Below, one piece after another: positions 51,770 through 59,582 of a stretch of DNA of 64,000 bases (positions are counted from its first letter, which is position 1; every line of letters starts with the position of its first letter). The position numbers were made by a program, and so were the translations under genes. Location: assembly GCA_965261925.1 (NCBI GenBank), contig OZ253486.1, positions 1 through 64,000 on the forward strand, given 5' to 3'. The notes below the pieces were generated by a model that worked only from the letters and a program-made list of their open reading frames with translations, made no database searches and was not told the origin of the DNA. Source of the DNA: Bin87 sp965261925 (lineage in GTDB: Bacteria; Chloroflexota; Dehalococcoidia; Lucifugimonadales; UBA3495).

Positions 51770-52780
51770 CTGGTGGAGGAACTGTAGTATTTCCGTCTGG
51801 GAGCGGACGATGCCGGTTTCGTAGTACTCGATGGAGCGCTGGGCGCAGAAGGGTCTTACGATCTCCCGGGCCTGCTTCAGGCAGCTTCGCGGCATTCCGG
51901 GGAAGAGGTGGTGCTCGATCTGGTAGTTCAACCCGCCGTAGAGGTAGTCGTTCAGCGGGTTGGGTTTCACGTTGCGGGCGGTCAGGACCTGCTTGCGCAG
52001 GAAATCCAGCTTGCTGTTGCCGTCCAGCATCAGCATGCCCTTGTGGTTGGGCGCAAAGGTGGAACTGATGTACAGGCCCATCAGCAGATGGTTGACGGCG
52101 ATGAACAGCAGTCCTTCCCATACGGGCAGGGCCAGGAAGACCAGCCCCAGGTAGCCGGCGATGTGGCCGGCCATGATGACCGGTTCGGCCACCGGGAACC
52201 GGAGGCGATTGCGGAACATGTACTGGATTCCCGATACTTTGAGAACGACTCCCTCCAGGCAGACCAGCGGGTAAAAGAGGAAGGCCTGGTGCCTGATGAT
52301 CAGCCGCGCAATCCCACTGCTGGCCATTGCATCATCCTCCGAGAAGGCGATCACCGGGAGGTCCACGTCAGGGTCGAGGCCGAGGTTGTTCGGATTGCTG
52401 TGGTGCTCGTTGTGCTTCTGGACCCACCAAGTCCGGTTGATGCCGACGAGACAGGTGACGAAGAGCCCCAGGCGGTCGTTGTTGGCGCTGGATCTAAAAA
52501 CCTGCTTGTGGCCGAGGTCGTGTCCCAAGAAGCTGAGTTGGACGAAGATGAACGCCAGGAAAGCGGCGTTGGCCAGCTGGACCCATAGGCTGTCGAACAT
52601 CAGCAGGATGGTGACGCTGGCGGCGAGCATCGCCGCGATGGCGCCGACTCGGGGGATGTAGCGGCTGGGCCTTTTTTGCAGTAGTCCCGAGTCTTTCACC
52701 AGCCGCTTCAGTTGCACGTATTCGTTGGGTTCCATTGTGGGCGTGGATATGGTTGTGGATGTGCTTTGGCTGTTGTTCAT
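51746..52780 (-). CDS. Fatty acid desaturase (acyl-lipid type)
   Basis: A 344-residue membrane di-iron enzyme with the three histidine boxes: HDLGHK near residue 90, HNEHH in the middle (VQKHNEHHSNPNN), and QIEHH in NYQIEHHLFPGMPR near the C-terminus. Four hydrophobic segments flank them. The QxxHH third box is that of front-end/delta-type acyl-lipid desaturases, but the fused cytochrome b5 domain is absent. It should introduce a double bond into membrane acyl chains. It is divergent from the small-peptide genes at 53.2 kb. Confidence 0.88.
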   Translation of the reverse strand: MNNSQSTSTTISTPTMEPNEYVQLKRLVKDSGLLQKRPSRYIPRVGAIAAMLAASVTILLMFDSLWVQLANAAFLAFIFVQLSFLGHDLGHKQVFRSSANNDRLGLFVTCLVGINRTWWVQKHNEHHSNPNNLGLDPDVDLPVIAFSEDDAMASSGIARLIIRHQAFLFYPLVCLEGVVLKVSGIQYMFRNRLRFPVAEPVIMAGHIAGYLGLVFLALPVWEGLLFIAVNHLLMGLYISSTFAPNHKGMLMLDGNSKLDFLRKQVLTARNVKPNPLNDYLYGGLNYQIEHHLFPGMPRSCLKQAREIVRPFCAQRSIEYYETGIVRSQTEILQFLHQVSAPLRA

Positions 52781-53050
52781 TACCTCACTGTACTACATTT
52801 GTGGCCTCGGCTCATATTTGAGGTGGTCACGCCGAGGGCGTGAGGGCGTCGAGTTTGACTGGGATAGGTAACGTTTCGTCGTTGCACGTCCTTTTTCGGT
52901 AAATGCGGCCCCGTCGATGACGCAATTACGAGGTTCTCGGGGTTCTGGGGGAATTTGATCGTGGTCCCGTTGCGCGTCCTGAAACCGGAGAGTTCTCGCG
53001 AAAACATCCAAAGTGGTGATCTCGTTGAGTTGAGCGGGGATCCCTCCGGC

Positions 53051-53081
53051 GACGAGATTGCTACGCTGCGCTCGCAATGAC
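53051..53081 (+). repeat. Dispersed repeat, copy 4
   Basis: GACGAGATTGCTACGCTGCG followed by CTCGCAATGAC, one base different from copy 3 in the core. Confidence 0.65.
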
Positions 53082-53143
53082 CGCGGGGAGGCTGGCGATG
53101 ACCGCGGGTGCGAAGTGGGTACGTGTGAGAAATGGTTGGGGGG

Positions 53144-53172
53144 TTGACAGGATTATTATCGCCGATTATGAT
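53144..53172 (+). promoter_or_regulatory. Strong sigma70-type promoter of small peptide gene 1
   Basis: TTGACA at 53144-53149 and TATGAT at 53167-53172 are separated by exactly 17 bases. Gene 2 carries the same two boxes at the same spacing. Confidence 0.85.
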
Positions 53173-53226
53173 AACCACCATTCCGGTTTGTGATGTTAAG
53201 CGAACCCGATACAGGAGGCTAGGACG

Positions 53227-53448
53227 ATGGTTACCGTCATAGAAAATCTAGTCACCGTGGATCAAGAGCAGCTTACCGGGTTATTGACCGAGAAAGTGGA
53301 ACAGGATTTGGCCGAAGTATTGACCGAGTTTGGAGCCCACAAAGAGAAGATCGTGCCGAAGCGCGCCTGCCGCATGTCTCCGCCGACCCTGGCGTACGGG
53401 GTGCCGATGGCGGGGGTGCGGTACTACAGCTACGTGCCGGAGACGTAA
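53227..53448 (+). CDS. Small conserved peptide 1 (73 residues), paralog of the next gene
   Basis: AGGAGG lies eight bases before ATG 53227. The product starts MVTVIENL, has an amphipathic helix (LLTEKVEQDLAEVLTEFGA), then a variable linker, and ends YGVPMAGVRYYSYVPET. The last segment is nearly identical to that of the next gene (YGIPMAGVRYYSFVAED), while the middle parts have diverged. I do not recognise the family. The short leader-like helix and constant tail are compatible with a peptide precursor or a small abundant structural protein. No maturation enzyme is adjacent, so this remains open. Confidence 0.6.
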   Translation: MVTVIENLVTVDQEQLTGLLTEKVEQDLAEVLTEFGAHKEKIVPKRACRMSPPTLAYGVPMAGVRYYSYVPET

Positions 53449-53480
53449 GGCGGCCGGCGAGATGGTGCGGTGATGCGCTC

Positions 53481-53502
53481 GGGGTGGCCGGTCGGCCGCC
53501 CC
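53481..53502 (+). terminator. Hairpin between the two small-peptide genes
   Basis: GGGGTGGCC (53481-53489) pairs with GGCCGCCCC (53494-53502) with one G-T pair. No long T-run follows, so it may be a partial terminator separating the two units. Confidence 0.45.
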
Positions 53503-53533
53503 GATGGATTTAAGCACCGTGTTCGACTCATAT

Positions 53534-53562
53534 TGACAAAAAGCGCATTACCCAGTATGATA
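53534..53562 (+). promoter_or_regulatory. Strong sigma70-type promoter of small peptide gene 2
   Basis: TTGACA and TATGAT spaced by 17 bases, in the same order and spacing as for gene 1, about 50 bases upstream of the ATG at 53614. Confidence 0.82.
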
Positions 53563-53613
53563 CAGTTCATATCAAGTGTTTTACGCAATATTCAAACTAG
53601 GAGGGACATGACG

Positions 53614-53823
53614 ATGGTTACTGCCAATGAACGCCTAATTGCCGAAGAGGCGCACCGCCGGACCGGACTGCTGCGCGAGCAGACGGAGCGGGACATGGCC
53701 GAGGTGCTCAGTGAGTACGGATCCGCGGATGCGGAAGGCAAGCGCGCGGCCCGGGTCTTCAGCTTCGGCTACGGCATACCGATGGCCGGGGTGCGCTATT
53801 ACAGCTTTGTGGCCGAAGATTAG
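53614..53823 (+). CDS. Small conserved peptide 2 (69 residues), paralog of the previous gene
   Basis: The start is chosen by homology: GACGATGGTTAC surrounds the ATG in both genes, and AGGAGG lies nine bases before 53614 (an in-frame ATG at 53608 is too close to it). The product starts MVTANERL, has the helix LLREQTERDMAEVLSEYGS and ends YGIPMAGVRYYSFVAED. Together with gene 1 it defines a pair with a variable centre and constant ends. Function unknown; see findings. Confidence 0.6.
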   Translation: MVTANERLIAEEAHRRTGLLREQTERDMAEVLSEYGSADAEGKRAARVFSFGYGIPMAGVRYYSFVAED

Positions 53824-53846
53824 GCGACGGTGATGACTCGGTGAGA

Positions 53847-53876
53847 CGTAGGGGCGACCAGACGGTCGCCCCTACG
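53847..53876. terminator. Bidirectional hairpin between peptide genes and TrxR
   Basis: CGTAGGGGCGACC (53847-53859) pairs perfectly with GGTCGCCCCTACG (53864-53876), loop AGAC. It lies between convergent genes and could terminate both. Confidence 0.65.
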
Positions 53877-53916
53877 CGTTTCCTGATTGAGGGCCGGGAT
53901 ACCAATCCTGGCCCTT

Positions 53917-55158
53917 TCAGTTGTCCCCACGGTAGCCGCGATTGCGGATTTCGTCTTCCATGTGGGCGCGGATGGCGATGAGGGCAGCGGCTCCCTCGCC
54001 CACGGCGGACGCGACCTGCTTGGTGCTGCCGGCCCGGGCGTCGCCGGCGGCGAAAATACCGTGGCGATTGGTTTCCATCTGTGAGGAGCGCGGGCCGGAG
54101 CCGGTGACGATGAAGCCGCGCGGGTCCAACTCCACCGTGTCGGACAGGAAGCCGGTGTTGGGATCCAGGCCGATGAAGACGAATACGCCGGCCGGGTGGA
54201 GTTCTTCCTGCCGACCAGTGGTGAGGTCTTCGACGAGCACGGAGGAGAGCTTGCCATCGCCGCGAAACTCCCGGACGGTGGAGTTGAGGCGGATGTCCAT
54301 CTGGGGATGGGCGGCCGCCTTGTCCTGCAGCACCTGGCTGGCGCGGAGACGGTCGCCGACCTCCAGCACGGTTACATGGGAGGCGAAGCGGGTGAGAAAC
54401 AGGCCCTCTTCGACGCCGCTGTTGCCGCCGCCGACCACGAGGGTCTCCATGTCGCGGTAGAAGGGGCCGTCGCAGGTGGCGCAGAAGTGGACGCCGGCGC
54501 CGATGAAGTCCTCCTCGCCGGGAACGTTGAGCCGCCGATACCGGGTGCCGGGGGTGAGCAACAAAGCGGGAGCGCGGTACTCCTGGCCGGTCTCGGTGGT
54601 CACGGTGCGGACGCCACCGGAATCCGGACCGGGATCGACCGACGCGACGGTCTGGGCGACGAGGAGTTCGACGCCGAAGCGCTCGGCCTGCTGGCGCATG
54701 CGGTCGGCAAGCTCGGCTCCGCTGATGCCCTCGGCAAAGCCGGGATAGTTGTCGATGCGCTCGGTGGAGCCGGCCTGGCCACCGACGGCGCCGCGCTCGA
54801 TGACCAAAGTGTCCATGCCCTCGCGGGCGGCGTAGATGGCGGCGGTCAGACCCGCTGGGCCGCCGCCGACAATGATCAGATCGTAGTGGGAACGGCTGGC
54901 CTGGGGGTTGATGCCCAGGCGGGCGGCCAGTTCGGCGTCGGATGGCTCGACCAGGATGGGACCGCCGTCATCGAAAACGATGGTGGGGATGATCTGCCGG
55001 CCGTCGTTGATCTGGCGGACGGTGTCCTGGGCCTCGGGTTCCTGCTCGATGTCGACCCAGCGGTAGGGTATGCGATGTTCGGCAAGAAACTGCTTGGAGC
55101 GGCGGCAGTCGGGGCACCACGGGGCACCGTAGACGGTCAGGCCGGGGGATTGCGTCAT
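53917..55158 (-). CDS. Glutaredoxin-thioredoxin reductase fusion
   Basis: A 413-residue flavoprotein. Residues 1-85 are a glutaredoxin/NrdH-like domain with CPDC (YGAPWCPDCRRSKQFL) and IIPTIVFDDG. From about 92 onward it is a thioredoxin reductase: LIIVGGGPAGLTAAIYAARE for FAD, the redox-active CATC in HFCATCDGPFY, LVVGGGNSGVEEG for NADPH, and GIFAAGDARAG near the C-terminus. The fusion should relay electrons from NADPH through the flavin to the Grx domain and then to targets. It begins MTQSPGLTVYG at 55158. Confidence 0.93.
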   Translation of the reverse strand: MTQSPGLTVYGAPWCPDCRRSKQFLAEHRIPYRWVDIEQEPEAQDTVRQINDGRQIIPTIVFDDGGPILVEPSDAELAARLGINPQASRSHYDLIIVGGGPAGLTAAIYAAREGMDTLVIERGAVGGQAGSTERIDNYPGFAEGISGAELADRMRQQAERFGVELLVAQTVASVDPGPDSGGVRTVTTETGQEYRAPALLLTPGTRYRRLNVPGEEDFIGAGVHFCATCDGPFYRDMETLVVGGGNSGVEEGLFLTRFASHVTVLEVGDRLRASQVLQDKAAAHPQMDIRLNSTVREFRGDGKLSSVLVEDLTTGRQEELHPAGVFVFIGLDPNTGFLSDTVELDPRGFIVTGSGPRSSQMETNRHGIFAAGDARAGSTKQVASAVGEGAAALIAIRAHMEDEIRNRGYRGDN

Positions 55159-55347
55159 ATGCGCACCTCGCTTCGTATGGCCAGCAGCCTGTTGACACTG
55201 GCGTATGCAGGGGATTCGCGGTGGCGGGAACCGTGACGTTGCTTATCACGCAACGCGATAAAGGTTATTTTATAGTACCACAGGATAACCAGAGGGCGTC
55301 CGTGGTGCGAGCCGAGGGCGCGCGGCCAGATTCCAAATCGGCGGGAA

Positions 55348-55791
55348 TTACGCGGGGTTATCGAAGGAGGATGGTCCAGCGTCAGGTTGGGCCTGTTGGC
55401 CGGCGTCCGCAGAGGTGTCGATGGGTACCAGCCGCCACAGGTCGTCAGAGGGGATCAGGGTTTTCCGGAACTCATCCCACCCGGTGGGGTCGTCGTAAGG
55501 CGTGGCAGCCTCTCCGCGCCAGTAGGCGAGCAAGCCGGGGGGCAACTTCTGCCGCTCCGCCTCGGTTATGCGCCCGGGGTGCTTGTTGACGCGGGTGCGG
55601 CGGGCCATTTCCTGAACGCGCCGCCTGTTCTCCTCCCAGTTGGGGTCAGGGAGAACGTCGTAACCTTGAAGAGATTCTTCGATATCACGTTCAAATTCAT
55701 CCAGGTCGTCATCGTCGAAAGGCCACCAAGCGTCGAACTCTTCGTCGGTCATCGAAGAGGGAGGCCGCGATTCCATTTTCTCGTCGCTCAT
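55348..55791 (-). CDS. BrnA-like antitoxin candidate
   Basis: An acidic 147-residue protein (MTDEEFDAWWPFDDDDLDEF), soluble, with a basic helical middle and a disordered end. ATG 55791 follows GGAGG and overlaps the stop of the BrnT-like gene as ATGA, the expected toxin-then-antitoxin order of BrnTA modules. It lacks an obvious ribbon-helix-helix signature, so the assignment rests on context. Confidence 0.55.
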   Translation of the reverse strand: MSDEKMESRPPSSMTDEEFDAWWPFDDDDLDEFERDIEESLQGYDVLPDPNWEENRRRVQEMARRTRVNKHPGRITEAERQKLPPGLLAYWRGEAATPYDDPTGWDEFRKTLIPSDDLWRLVPIDTSADAGQQAQPDAGPSSFDNPA

Positions 55792-56072
55792 TGCGTCCTC
55801 CATTGGGGCGAATAGTCGCGGGTATACTTGCGACTTGGATAGGCCGTCACGAGAAAATCTACGTTTCCCGATCGATAAAACGGAACCAGAAAGACGTAAT
55901 CAATGATGCGTATGACGTACAGTCGTTGGCCAGGATGGCGTTCCTGATTGGGATGCTCAGTATCATCCAGCAAGTCGCCGTGCTCCAAATGATACACCAC
56001 GTCGGGAAAAGATAAACCGCGGTTACGCCGGAGCCACTCGTCTTTGTGCGGGTCCCAGGAGTATTCCGGCAT
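55788..56072 (-). CDS. BrnT-like toxin
   Basis: A 94-residue protein from ATG 56072 with the BrnT pattern: YSWDPHKDEWLRRNRGLSFP (family consensus FEWDPxKxxxNxxKHGVSF), then RLYVIRIIDYVFLVPFYRSG and AYPSRKYTRDYS. BrnT is a RelE-fold ribonuclease neutralised by BrnA. The long open frame to 56525 is antisense to the CoA-transferase. It is coupled to the next gene by an ATGA overlap. Confidence 0.65.
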   Translation of the reverse strand: MPEYSWDPHKDEWLRRNRGLSFPDVVYHLEHGDLLDDTEHPNQERHPGQRLYVIRIIDYVFLVPFYRSGNVDFLVTAYPSRKYTRDYSPQWRTQ

Positions 56073-56080
56073 CGGGGTGG

Positions 56081-57361
56081 TTAGAGCACGCCGGATGCGC
56101 GCCAGCCGGAGATGTCGGCCGCTGCGTAGCCGAGTTCGGCGAGGACCTCGTCGGTGTGCTCGCCGAGGGCGGGGAGGTTGCCCGGCTCCAGCGGGGTTGC
56201 GGTGAATGTGGCCGGAGGGCCGGCCATGCGCACGGTTCCGAGGTCGCGGTGGCGCACGTCGATGGCCAGGTTGTTGGCCTCGACCTGGGGGTGGTCGAAC
56301 AGCTCCTCGACGAAGCGCACCGGGCCGGCGGGGACGCCGGCGCCGTCGAGCAGGGCGAGCCACTCGTCGTTGGTCTTGTCGCGGAAGATCGCCTCGGCGT
56401 CGGTCATCAGCTGCGCGCCGAAGTCGGCGGCTTCCGGGGAATGCTGGTCGTAGCCCGCATCGAAGCGGATGTCGTGGAGGCCGATGACTCCGAGGAGCTT
56501 CTGACGCAGGACGGCGTTGAGGCACCCGACCACGATCATGCCATCGGCGGTCTGGTAGAACCGGTAGTAGATATTGCCGGGAGCCTGGAAGTGCTGGGCT
56601 TCGTAGACCTCCAGCAGATCCGGATACGGTGTGCCGGCGACGCGCATGGCGTCCACCGATTCCATGACCTCAACGTGGGGGCCTTTGTCGATGCTATCAA
56701 TGCGGACGAAACGCATTCCCAGCATGAGCAGGCCGGTGCCGAGCAGCGACGCCTCGATCTTCTGACCCTTGCCCTTCTCACCTGTAGGGGCACTGCGCTC
56801 GCGGGCGAACAGGGCGCCGCAGACGGCCCAGGCCTGGGCGAGGCCGCAGGCGGTGTCCACCAGGGGGCTGGCGACGATCTGCTGCGGGACGCCGTTGGCG
56901 ACCTTGCCCTCGGCGGTGGCGATGCCCGACATGGCCTGGATGATGATGTCGTAGCCGGGCCGGTAGGCGTCGGGACCCTCGTGTCCGAAGGCCGAGCCTT
57001 CGCAGTAGATGATGGCGGGGTTGATGGCGGCGAGGGTGTCATAGTCGATGCCGAAGCGGCCGGCCACATCGGGACGGTTGTTGGCGAGGACGATGTCGGC
57101 CTGCTCGGTGAGGCGGCGCACGACGTCGGCGGATTCGGGCTGGGCCAGGTTCAGCGTCAGGGAACGCTTGCCCCGGTTGTAGGCCATGAAGGGACGGCCG
57201 TCGGTGGGCAGGACGGCCTGGGCATAGCGCCACAGGTCGCCCCAGGGAGGCTCAACCTTGATGACGTTGGCGCCCATGTCAGCCAGCAACATGCCGGCCG
57301 TGGGCGTGGCGATCATGGTGGAGAACTCGACAACGTTGATGCCTTCCAGCGGGCCGGCCAT
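56081..57361 (-). CDS. CaiB/BaiF family CoA-transferase
   Basis: A 426-residue class III CoA-transferase that moves CoA between carboxylic acids. It opens GINVVEFSTMIATPTAGMLL and continues DMGANVIKVEPPWGDLWR, with NRGKRSLTLNL and the catalytic-Asp region in PGYDIIIQAMSGI, and the C-terminal DHPQVEANNLAIDV. Typical for lineages that activate diverse organic acids. It probably feeds the same catabolic network as MmgE/PrpD and the LLM enzymes. Confidence 0.93.
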   Translation of the reverse strand: MAGPLEGINVVEFSTMIATPTAGMLLADMGANVIKVEPPWGDLWRYAQAVLPTDGRPFMAYNRGKRSLTLNLAQPESADVVRRLTEQADIVLANNRPDVAGRFGIDYDTLAAINPAIIYCEGSAFGHEGPDAYRPGYDIIIQAMSGIATAEGKVANGVPQQIVASPLVDTACGLAQAWAVCGALFARERSAPTGEKGKGQKIEASLLGTGLLMLGMRFVRIDSIDKGPHVEVMESVDAMRVAGTPYPDLLEVYEAQHFQAPGNIYYRFYQTADGMIVVGCLNAVLRQKLLGVIGLHDIRFDAGYDQHSPEAADFGAQLMTDAEAIFRDKTNDEWLALLDGAGVPAGPVRFVEELFDHPQVEANNLAIDVRHRDLGTVRMAGPPATFTATPLEPGNLPALGEHTDEVLAELGYAAADISGWRASGVL

Positions 57362-57396
57362 GGGATCACTCCGGGTGGGGCAAAGTCGTCGGGCGA

Positions 57397-58713
57397 TTAT
57401 AGCATCGCGGGCCCGGCGAGCCGGAACCGCTCCGGACCCAGCGCCAGCGCTTCGGCACGGATCATGGCAGCAAGGGCGGACGGAGAGTATTCGTTCGGGG
57501 TGGCATCGTCGTCGAGCCAGGACAGAGCAGCATTGGAAGGGTCGGCGGGGATGCCCTTGGACTGGACGAGGACTTGGAAGTCGCCCAGCCCGCCCGGGCG
57601 TGCCAGGTGGGTCAGTCCCGTGAGCCAGTCGCGGGAATCGTCGGGTGGTTGGCCGAAAGCGTCGGGGAGGGCATCGGGGAGCAGGCCGTCGGGGTTGATG
57701 GGGATCGTGACCCAGCCGCTACCGCCGGATTCAGGCGGCGATGCGTTACGGCGGATGGTCTGCAGGCCGAGCCGGGTCAGGAAGCGGCCCTGGGGCATGT
57801 GGTCCACGGTGGTCAAACCGGCGCGTTCGCTGGCCATTTGAACGGACGTGAAATCGACCTGCGCCGTGATGTCCTGCCGCCCCGGGTCCACGAAGGGCGT
57901 GTCGGTTTGACGGTGGGAGCGGTAGGTGACCAGGGTTCCGTGGGGTCGTTGGACGGGGTCGTAGAGATCGTGCGCGCCGCGGCCGTAGTCGATGGTGAGG
58001 ACGAAACCCCTATCCAACGCCGATGCCACCGATGCGGCCCAGTCGTCAAGAAGCAGGCAGATTTCGGCGCTCTGTCCTTCAGACAAGTGGACACCAATGT
58101 CGGACAGGTGGCTTTGCAGAGCGGGTGTAGATGGTTCGGCAGAGACTTCGACGAACTGCCCTTCGTAGCCGTCGGCGACGTCGGATTGGACGCCGACGTA
58201 CAGCTCGCGGAGGCTGCCGTGTTCCAGGCGCACGCGATGCACGGGCAGAGCGTCGAGCAACTCGTTGGAGATGATGCACCCGGTCACGTTGCGAAAGGGC
58301 ATTCGCAGGGCGTCGCAGACGACGCCGGCGGGGGTTGGGGAGTGGATGATCCTGCCGGCGGCTCGACGGTCGCCGGCTACGTACCGCAGCGAGCGCGGAA
58401 AACCGTCGGGCAGATAGGCGGCGGCGTTGCAGATGTCCCGGCCCAGCTGGCCGTCACCGGCGCCGGGTTCGATCACGAAGAACGGATCCGGGCGGTTCAG
58501 CAATTGCCAGAAACGGAACAACTGAACAGCCAGCAGAGCGCCAAAGGCGGGATGGACCTGCGGGCTGGTGTAGTAATCGGTACCGGCGCCGTGGCGGGCG
58601 TAGTAACCGCCGGGTCCATAGAGGGCCCGGGCCATGTACTCGGCGAGGGTGATTGGGCCGTGGCGGGCGATGCGACGGCGGATGGCCCGTTCCGCTGCGG
58701 TGGGGACGCTCAT
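57397..58713 (-). CDS. SAM-dependent methyltransferase of the MidA/NDUFAF7 family
   Basis: A 438-residue protein with the DUF185/NDUFAF7 pattern: ALYGPGGYYARHGAGTDYYT at the start, FFVIEPGAGDGQLGRDIC (SAM-binding glycine motif), and IISNELLDALPVHRV. In mitochondria the homolog methylates an arginine in complex I. The same role for bacterial complex I or NuoD is a plausible inference. ATG 58713 is used; the frame opens at 58746. Confidence 0.85.
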   Translation of the reverse strand: MSVPTAAERAIRRRIARHGPITLAEYMARALYGPGGYYARHGAGTDYYTSPQVHPAFGALLAVQLFRFWQLLNRPDPFFVIEPGAGDGQLGRDICNAAAYLPDGFPRSLRYVAGDRRAAGRIIHSPTPAGVVCDALRMPFRNVTGCIISNELLDALPVHRVRLEHGSLRELYVGVQSDVADGYEGQFVEVSAEPSTPALQSHLSDIGVHLSEGQSAEICLLLDDWAASVASALDRGFVLTIDYGRGAHDLYDPVQRPHGTLVTYRSHRQTDTPFVDPGRQDITAQVDFTSVQMASERAGLTTVDHMPQGRFLTRLGLQTIRRNASPPESGGSGWVTIPINPDGLLPDALPDAFGQPPDDSRDWLTGLTHLARPGGLGDFQVLVQSKGIPADPSNAALSWLDDDATPNEYSPSALAAMIRAEALALGPERFRLAGPAML

Positions 58714-58784
58714 GTGACCAAGCGCGACTTGCCCCGGCACGGGCAAATAGTCATCCGCCTCTACGAAAATCGGGACGCTACCGG

Positions 58785-59141
58785 CTACCGGTACAGGGGT
58801 TTGAAGAAGCTATGCAGGAAATTGTTGCGATGGGCCCAAGAGTGGGCGCGCTTGAGCACGGAGTCGGGTATCGGCTCGGAGCGGCGGTGGGTGATACGCA
58901 GCGTTTCGTAGTCGGCCAGCTCGGGGGGCGCGTCGGCGGTGTACAGCAGCTCGCATCCCTCGCCTTCGGCGTAGAGCTTGAGGCTGTCGAAGCCTTTCAC
59001 CCGCCGTCCGGGAGTCTGGTAGACGTAGAATTCGACGCTGCCAACCAGCTCGTCGAGATGGTCGTTGCCGTTGCCGCGGCCGCCGCCCTGCCGAATCTGG
59101 TCGCGGCCGATCCCGAAGCTGCTCAAACGCCTGCGCTGCAT
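58785..59141 (-). CDS. Hypothetical protein (118 residues)
   Basis: Start ATG 59141 (MQRRRLSSFG). The longer frame to 59273 runs through a 14-base tandem repeat and is not used. Predicted soluble, with GSVEFYVYQTPGRRVKGFDS and NNFLHSFFKPLYR. No family recognised. A small tandem repeat (units like GATGGGTTCGGTC) occupies 59153-59207 just upstream. Confidence 0.5.
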   Translation of the reverse strand: MQRRRLSSFGIGRDQIRQGGGRGNGNDHLDELVGSVEFYVYQTPGRRVKGFDSLKLYAEGEGCELLYTADAPPELADYETLRITHRRSEPIPDSVLKRAHSWAHRNNFLHSFFKPLYR

Positions 59142-59152
59142 GAAGACACCGT

Positions 59153-59207
59153 TGGATGGGTTCCGTTGGGTGGGTTCGGTCAGATGGGTTCGGTCGGATG
59201 GGCTACG
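59153..59207. repeat. Short tandem repeat upstream of a hypothetical gene
   Basis: About four degenerate copies of a 14-base unit GATGGGTTCGGTCG lie between two small genes, just beyond the start of the 118-residue gene. Confidence 0.55.
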
Positions 59208-59230
59208 CGACGTGCGGTCCGAAAGCGGGA

Positions 59231-59545
59231 TCAGCCTTCCCGCAGGAGGGCCGGCTTCATCGTGCCGTTCCAAGCATCGTCGGGGGCGCGCCGCCTGACA
59301 GCGTCCACAATTTCGGCGACTTGGGTGCCGTGGAGCAGCTTGAGGTCTTCGTAGGTTTGGCGTCCGGCCAGCCTGATTATGGATTCGCGCAGGCCCTCCA
59401 CGTAGGGAATAACTTCCCGAGAGGCGGAGAGGGTGTCGTGGCGGATCCTGACGTTTTCGAGCTGTTCGACCCAGTCGATCTGGCGTTCCACCTGGTCGAA
59501 GGGATCATCCTCGGGCTCCGGAGTTGGCGACATGGTTGAGGTCAT
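59231..59545 (-). CDS. Hypothetical protein (104 residues)
   Basis: Start ATG 59545 (MTSTMSPTPEPED). A helical, acidic protein with a coiled-coil-like middle (DPFDQVERQIDWVEQLENVR). No family recognised. The longer frame upstream is antisense to the SMP-30 gene. Confidence 0.55.
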   Translation of the reverse strand: MTSTMSPTPEPEDDPFDQVERQIDWVEQLENVRIRHDTLSASREVIPYVEGLRESIIRLAGRQTYEDLKLLHGTQVAEIVDAVRRRAPDDAWNGTMKPALLREG

Positions 59546-59582
59546 TGCCTGGCCTCCCTGTATCAGTGACTGAGTTATATAG

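Larger units (their letters stand above)
52781..53226. other. Intergenic region with a repeat and a strong promoter
   Basis: About 450 bases without a credible gene between the divergent desaturase and small-peptide genes. It contains a copy of the dispersed repeat (53051-53081) and the TTGACA/TATGAT promoter at 53144-53172. Confidence 0.55.

Noticed and set aside
56156..57841. 561-residue open frame on the plus strand
   Set aside because: It runs antisense through the CoA-transferase and the methyltransferase, with Gly/Ala/Val/Asp-rich composition typical of shadow frames.
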